A stretch of 8,774 nucleotides of DNA from Thermaceae bacterium (GTDB taxonomy: Bacteria; Deinococcota; Deinococci; Deinococcales; Marinithermaceae), in contig JALSJG010000177.1 of assembly GCA_026989475.1 (NCBI GenBank), positions 1 to 8,774 of the forward strand, read 5' to 3'. Below, piece after piece: positions 5,810 through 8,774 of the stretch (its first letter is position 1; each line of letters opens with the position of its first letter). The notes beneath the pieces are model-generated. The model was not told the DNA's origin. It saw nothing but the letters and a program-made list of their open reading frames with translations, and ran no database searches. A program made the translations under genes and the position numbers.

Positions 5810-6145
5810 CTACCGGCCCAGCTTTTCCAGCAGGTCTTCGCGCACCGGGCTGAAGACGTCCAGCACGACGCTCGCTTCGAGCGCTTGCACCGCATGCCGC
5901 GCCCCCGAGGGCACCCAGACCGCATCCCCGGGGCCGAGCTCGGCTTTTTCCCCCTCGAGCACGAAGCGGATCCGCCCCGAGAGCACCAGGGTGAGCTGCT
6001 CCTCGGGGTGGGCGTGCTCGGGGACGTGGGTGCCGGGCTCGAGCTCGACGTAGTTCACCATCGCCCGCTCGCCGCCAAAGGCGGCGGCCCGGGCGCCTTC
6101 AAAGAGGGGTTTCTTCTCGGCTGCTTTTAGATTCTTTCGCTTCAT
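5810..6145 (-). CDS. Small single-domain cupin protein
   Basis: A 111-residue protein consisting of one cupin barrel. Motif 1 is PGTHVPEHAHPEEQ..LVLSG (37-57), with likely metal ligands H44, H46 and Q50 or E49. Motif 2 is GPGDAVWVPSGARH (71-84), with H84 as the last ligand. Small cupins of this kind bind a divalent metal and act as isomerases, dioxygenases or ligand sensors; the substrate cannot be inferred. The start is the ATG at 6145, which overlaps the upstream stop (ATGA, 4 nt). A GGGAG ribosome site lies 5 nt before it, inside the upstream coding region. The frame is open much further upstream, but that stretch is an antisense-type shadow of the peptidase gene. It is the last gene of the ligase-peptidase block. 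Confidence 0.88.
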   Translation of the reverse strand: MKRKNLKAAEKKPLFEGARAAAFGGERAMVNYVELEPGTHVPEHAHPEEQLTLVLSGRIRFVLEGEKAELGPGDAVWVPSGARHAVQALEASVVLDVFSPVREDLLEKLGR

Positions 6146-6411
6146 CGCCACTCCCGGATGGGTACGAGCTCGCCGCCTTCCACCGCCTTTCGTACCGGGC
6201 GCATCCGGCGGTCGAACCAGACCTCGAGCACCGCCCGGTCGAGGCTTTTCGGGGCCACGATCTCCTTTCTCAGGTAGTAGCCCTCCCTGCTCGGCGAGAT
6301 CTCCGCCGACCTCGAGATCCGAAGCGGGACCACCTCGCCGGTGCGGGTCCGCACCCGGCAGAGGAAGAAGTTCCCCTCGCGCTTCAGGTGTTCCTCGCGG
6401 CGAAAGAACAT
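6142..6411 (-). CDS. Arg-rich 89-residue protein of unknown function
   Basis: Not recognised. The protein has 89 residues, of which 17 are arginine, giving a basic character. It begins MFFRREEHLKREGNFF and shows several short beta-like stretches (FFLCRVRTRTGEVVPL, YYLRKEIVAP, AVLEVWFDRR), so a small mixed or beta fold is likely. There is one cysteine (C18), no signal peptide and no membrane segment. It is probably real: its ATG abuts the M20 peptidase stop (TAGATG, no gap), its stop overlaps the cupin start by 4 nt, and without it there would be a 270-nt hole in a tightly packed block. There is no ribosome site, so translation likely depends on reinitiation after the peptidase. The high basic content could mean nucleic-acid contact, but nothing in the sequence demonstrates this. 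Confidence 0.75.
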   Translation of the reverse strand: MFFRREEHLKREGNFFLCRVRTRTGEVVPLRISRSAEISPSREGYYLRKEIVAPKSLDRAVLEVWFDRRMRPVRKAVEGGELVPIREWR

Positions 6412-7584
6412 CTAACGCCAGTCTACAAGCCGGGAAAGCAGCCGGGCGAGGAGCGCGGCCCGGGGCGCGAGGCTCGCCTTCAGGACGTGCTCGGTGGGCT
6501 GGTGGGCGCCGCCGCCCACCGGCCCGAGCCCATCCAGGGTGGGTACCCCCTTGGCCTGGGTGAAGTTGCCGTCGGAGCCGCCCCCCACCTTGCCCGGTTT
6601 TACCTCGAACCCGAGCGCCCGGGCCTCCTCGCGGGCGAGCTCGAAAAGGCGCATCGAGTCCGGGCTGGGCTCCATCGGGGGCCGGTTCAGCCCGCCCTCG
6701 ACCCGAACCCGGGCCCCCGGGGTCTTCGGGCGGTAGCCGGCGAGGGCGGCCTCGACCCGCCGGGCCTCGGCCTCGGTCCAGGCCCGAAGATCCACGAGCA
6801 GCTCGGCCTCGGGGGCGACCACGTTGCTGGCGAAGCCGCCCCGGATCACGTTCGGGCCCACGGTGGTGCCCTTTTCCAGGTCTTCCTGGGCTTTGGCGAA
6901 GAGGGCGAACTGGGCGGCCTCGACCACCGCGTTCACCCCCTTCTCCGGCTCCACGCCCTGGTGGGCGGCCTTCCCCTTGACCACCACGCGGAATAGCCCT
7001 ACCCCTTTCCGCGCGACCTTGAGGTCGCCGTCTCGGGTGGGGGCTTCCAGGACCAGCGCCGCGTCCGCCAGGGTCGCTTCCTGCAGGATCGCCTCGCGGG
7101 AGGCCTCGGAGCCGATCTCCTCGTCGGGGGTGAGGAGGATGGTGAGGTGGGGGTGCTCGAGCCCGGCGGTGATCAGGTACCGCACCGCCCAGGGGATGAA
7201 GAGCAGTCCCCCCTTCATGTCGTAGATTCCGGGTCCGTAAATCCGCTCCGCGTCCTCCCGCCAGAGCGTCTTCCACGAGCCCCGGGGGTGGACGGTGTCG
7301 TAGTGGGCGAGGAGGAGCACGTTCGGCCCCCGGCCCCGCCGGGATACCTTGAGGAGGGGACCGGTGGGGAGCTCGATCCGCTCCACCCGCCCGAGCAAGG
7401 CGAACCGGCCTTCGAGCCAGGCGGCCGCCGCCCTTAGGTGCCGCAGGCACTCGGCCCGGGCTTCCTTGGAAAGCCGGGCCGAGCAGCTCGGGGTCTCAAA
7501 GCCCACCAGGGTCTTGAGGTCGGCGAGGTAGCGGGGCAGGGTGGCCTCGAAGTCGGCGAGGGTATCGGCGGCGACGCGCGGCAT
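6412..7584 (-). CDS. M20 family metallopeptidase, carboxypeptidase G2-like
   Basis: A 390-residue zinc peptidase of the M20A type, closest in layout to glutamate carboxypeptidase (CPG2), which removes C-terminal glutamate from folates and other amides. Metal and catalytic residues are in place: H94 and D96 in AHYDTVHP, D122 in IYDMKGG, catalytic E155 and ligand E156 in TPDEEIGS, E180 in VLEAP, and H361 in GGGAHQPTEH. The dimerisation (lid) domain is about 190-300, including the KGKAAHQGVEPEKG stretch (203-216). There is no signal peptide, so it is cytoplasmic, unlike CPG2. Substrate is not certain; peptides, acylated amino acids or glutamyl amides are possible. The ATG at 7584 is 12 nt after the ligase stop; a TATAAT overlapping that stop may give a separate mRNA with a leader of only about 5 nt. 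It abuts the next gene with no gap. Confidence 0.92.
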   Translation of the reverse strand: MPRVAADTLADFEATLPRYLADLKTLVGFETPSCSARLSKEARAECLRHLRAAAAWLEGRFALLGRVERIELPTGPLLKVSRRGRGPNVLLLAHYDTVHPRGSWKTLWREDAERIYGPGIYDMKGGLLFIPWAVRYLITAGLEHPHLTILLTPDEEIGSEASREAILQEATLADAALVLEAPTRDGDLKVARKGVGLFRVVVKGKAAHQGVEPEKGVNAVVEAAQFALFAKAQEDLEKGTTVGPNVIRGGFASNVVAPEAELLVDLRAWTEAEARRVEAALAGYRPKTPGARVRVEGGLNRPPMEPSPDSMRLFELAREEARALGFEVKPGKVGGGSDGNFTQAKGVPTLDGLGPVGGGAHQPTEHVLKASLAPRAALLARLLSRLVDWR

Positions 7585-7595
7585 TCCGGAAGGCG

Positions 7596-7601
7596 ATTAT
7601 A
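7596..7601 (-). promoter_or_regulatory. Perfect TATAAT overlapping the ligase stop codon, before the M20 peptidase
   Basis: The minus strand reads TATAAT, the consensus -10 box, with the TAA stop of the ligase gene as its bases 3-5. It ends 11 nt before the peptidase ATG, so transcription would begin about 5 nt upstream of the ATG. No TTGACA-like -35 box is seen at the usual distance. It could be a second promoter inside block A. Confidence 0.45.
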
Positions 7602-8730
7602 CCCGCTTATCCCCGCTTTCTTCGGGAAAGTTCAAGGTTTCCTCCACCAGCCAGTCCACCACCGCCCGGGCGTCCCTCGTCTCTTCGAAAATGGCAAGCT
7701 GCCGGTCGGCGGAGGTGCCCCGGTCCAGGATGGTATAAACGTGCTCCACCGCCCAGCGGGCGTCGAGCTCGTCGAGGACCTCGTCGACGAACTCGACCAG
7801 CTCGGCCATCAGGTCCCGGGCCCACTTCTCCCGGCGCTCGCCGAAGTCGATGAGCTTCCCCTCGAGCCCGTACCGCGCGGCCCGCCAGAGGTTCTCCTCG
7901 ATCATCGGGGTGGGGTAGACGCGGAAGGTGATGTTGTCCTGGCGCATCAGGTAGTGCTTGTAGACGAGCGCCTGGGCCAGGGCCGCCACCGCGATCACGT
8001 CCATCGGGTTGGTGGCGAGGTCGAAGGCGCGGAACTCGAGGGTGGGGTAGGCGTGGTGGGGGCGGATCGCCCACCAGATTCGCGAGGCGTCGGGGATGGA
8101 CCCGGTCTGGATCAGCACGTCCACGAAGTGCTGGTAGGCGGCGTGGGAGTCGAAGACCACCGGGATCCCGGTACGCGGGAGGTTGCGCCAGATCAGGCTG
8201 CGGTAGCTTTTGAACCCGGTCTTGCGGTTCCGCCAAAGGGGGCTTGAGACGGTGAGCGCGAGCAGGTGGGGGAGCATGTAGCGGAGCACGTTCATCGCGT
8301 CGATGCGGAACTCGAGATCCCCCCCGACCCCGATGTGCACGTGGGTGCCGAAGATGAGCAGCGCCCGCACCGCGTCCTGGAACTCGCCGAGCAGCTCCTG
8401 GTAGCGCTCTTTTTCGGTGATCGGCACCTCTTCCCAAAGGGCGAAGGGGTGGGTGCCGGCGGCGACGATGCGCACCCCGTGCCGCTCGGCGAGCTCGGCG
8501 ACCACCGTGCGCATGTCTTTCAGGAAGCGGTAGGCCTCGCGAATGTTCTCCGCCGGCGGGGTGCCGATCTCGATCATCGCCTGGTGGAGCTCGGGGTTTA
8601 AAAGCCGGGTGAGGTAGGCGGGGGCGTCCGCGAGCACCCAGCTCGCCATGGGGGCGAGGTCCCGGGTCTCGGGATCGACGAGCTGGTACTCTTCCTCGAT
8701 GCCGATCGTGAGGGGCAGGCCTTCGGGCAT
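7597..8730 (-). CDS. YbdK/GCS2-type carboxylate-amine ligase (glutamate-cysteine ligase-like)
   Basis: A 377-residue enzyme of the glutamate-cysteine ligase family 2, in the YbdK subgroup. These enzymes use ATP to join a carboxylate to an amine; E. coli YbdK has weak glutamate-cysteine ligase activity and an unsettled natural role. Visible motifs are LTIGIEEEYQLVDP at 7-20 (acidic metal/nucleotide site), FGTHVHIGV at 127-135, WRNLPRTGIP at 181-190, TLEFRAFD at 230-237 and ENLWRAARYGLEG at 279-291. Length is normal. The start is the ATG at 8730; an upstream in-frame start at 8763 was rejected because it would read through the promoter and ribosome site. AGGAGG lies 4 nt before the ATG, the strongest ribosome site in the window. 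It heads a block with an M20 peptidase, a small protein and a cupin. Whether its product is a thiol compound or another glutamyl amide cannot be told from sequence. Confidence 0.9.
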   Translation of the reverse strand: MPEGLPLTIGIEEEYQLVDPETRDLAPMASWVLADAPAYLTRLLNPELHQAMIEIGTPPAENIREAYRFLKDMRTVVAELAERHGVRIVAAGTHPFALWEEVPITEKERYQELLGEFQDAVRALLIFGTHVHIGVGGDLEFRIDAMNVLRYMLPHLLALTVSSPLWRNRKTGFKSYRSLIWRNLPRTGIPVVFDSHAAYQHFVDVLIQTGSIPDASRIWWAIRPHHAYPTLEFRAFDLATNPMDVIAVAALAQALVYKHYLMRQDNITFRVYPTPMIEENLWRAARYGLEGKLIDFGERREKWARDLMAELVEFVDEVLDELDARWAVEHVYTILDRGTSADRQLAIFEETRDARAVVDWLVEETLNFPEESGDKRV

Positions 8731-8734
8731 GAAA

Positions 8735-8740
8735 CCTCCT
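8735..8740 (-). promoter_or_regulatory. Consensus ribosome binding site AGGAGG of the carboxylate-amine ligase gene
   Basis: AGGAGG on the minus strand ends 4 nt before the ATG at 8730. It decides the start against the upstream in-frame alternative and contrasts with most other starts in the window, which have no clear site. Confidence 0.85.
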
Positions 8741-8751
8741 GGAACTGGGCT

Positions 8752-8762
8752 ATTGTATAGCA
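8752..8762 (-). promoter_or_regulatory. Extended -10 promoter of the ligase-peptidase block
   Basis: The minus strand reads TGCTATACAAT: a TGn extension directly before TATACA, with TACAAT overlapping as an alternative. Transcription would begin near 8747, giving a leader of about 17 nt that includes the AGGAGG site. Only about 12 bases upstream are in the window, so a -35 box cannot be judged. Confidence 0.6.
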
Positions 8763-8774
8763 AGTACGGCCTCG

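Noticed and set aside
5790..5830. Possible terminator hairpin between the convergent genes
   Set aside because: Only 3-5 bp stems with imperfect pairing and no T tract could be drawn.
6146..7450. Long frame continuing upstream of the cupin (Pro/Arg/Gly-rich translation)
   Set aside because: It is a shifted-frame shadow of the M20 peptidase and the small protein; the translation has the low-complexity Pro-Arg-Gly look of a wrong frame in GC-rich DNA.
7438..8247. Plus-strand open frame of 269 codons opposite the ligase and peptidase
   Set aside because: It is antisense to two genes with clear family motifs, and its Gly/Val/Asp-rich translation is typical of such shadows.
8731..8763. Upstream in-frame start of the carboxylate-amine ligase
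   Set aside because: It would translate through the AGGAGG site and the -10 region; the ATG at 8730 with consensus ribosome site matches the family's N-terminus.

Overview
The window looks like chromosomal DNA of a thermophilic Deinococcota bacterium (Thermus, Meiothermus or Oceanithermus type). This rests on the very high G+C, proteins rich in Leu, Arg, Glu, Ala and Gly, very dense gene packing and several starts without a Shine-Dalgarno sequence. Genus and species cannot be fixed from the sequence alone. No RNA gene, insertion sequence, CRISPR array, attachment site or origin was seen. No stretch without a gene is longer than 25 bases.

Layout, right to left on the minus strand. Block A (8730 to 5810) has four genes: a YbdK/GCS2-type carboxylate-amine ligase, an M20 metallopeptidase close to carboxypeptidase G2, an unrecognised 89-residue Arg-rich protein and a small cupin. 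Their spacings are 12 nt, 0 nt and a 4-nt ATGA overlap. The block opens with a good extended -10 promoter and an AGGAGG ribosome site. Block B (4911 to below 1) has six genes: an EamA/DMT transporter, a secreted beta-rich protein, pseudouridine-5'-phosphate glycosidase (psuG), a RodZ-like membrane HTH protein with a PEGA domain, the S12 methylthiotransferase rimO, and the N-terminal half of a TrkA-type NAD-binding protein cut by the window edge. Gaps are 25, 9, 1, 10 and 7 nt.

The only plus-strand genes are a DsrE-like protein and a LOG-family (PGGxGT) nucleotide-binding protein at 4936-5806, with 1 nt between them. They diverge from the transporter across only 24 nt and converge on the cupin gene with 3 nt between the stop codons.

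How the parts fit: block B is mostly housekeeping (ribosome modification, cell-shape or envelope protein, nucleoside breakdown, ion-transport regulation). Block A pairs an enzyme family that makes amide bonds with a peptidase family that breaks glutamyl amide bonds, which suggests, but does not prove, a shared small-molecule substrate.

The most striking regulatory structure is the 24-nt divergent gap. It holds two back-to-back TANNNT hexamers sharing a TATA core, each exactly 6 nt from its start codon, as expected for two leaderless transcripts from one symmetric promoter. Related TANNNT-like hexamers built on stop codons occur before psuG, rimO and the M20 peptidase. No clear new defence or mobile system was found; most of the window is compact core genome.
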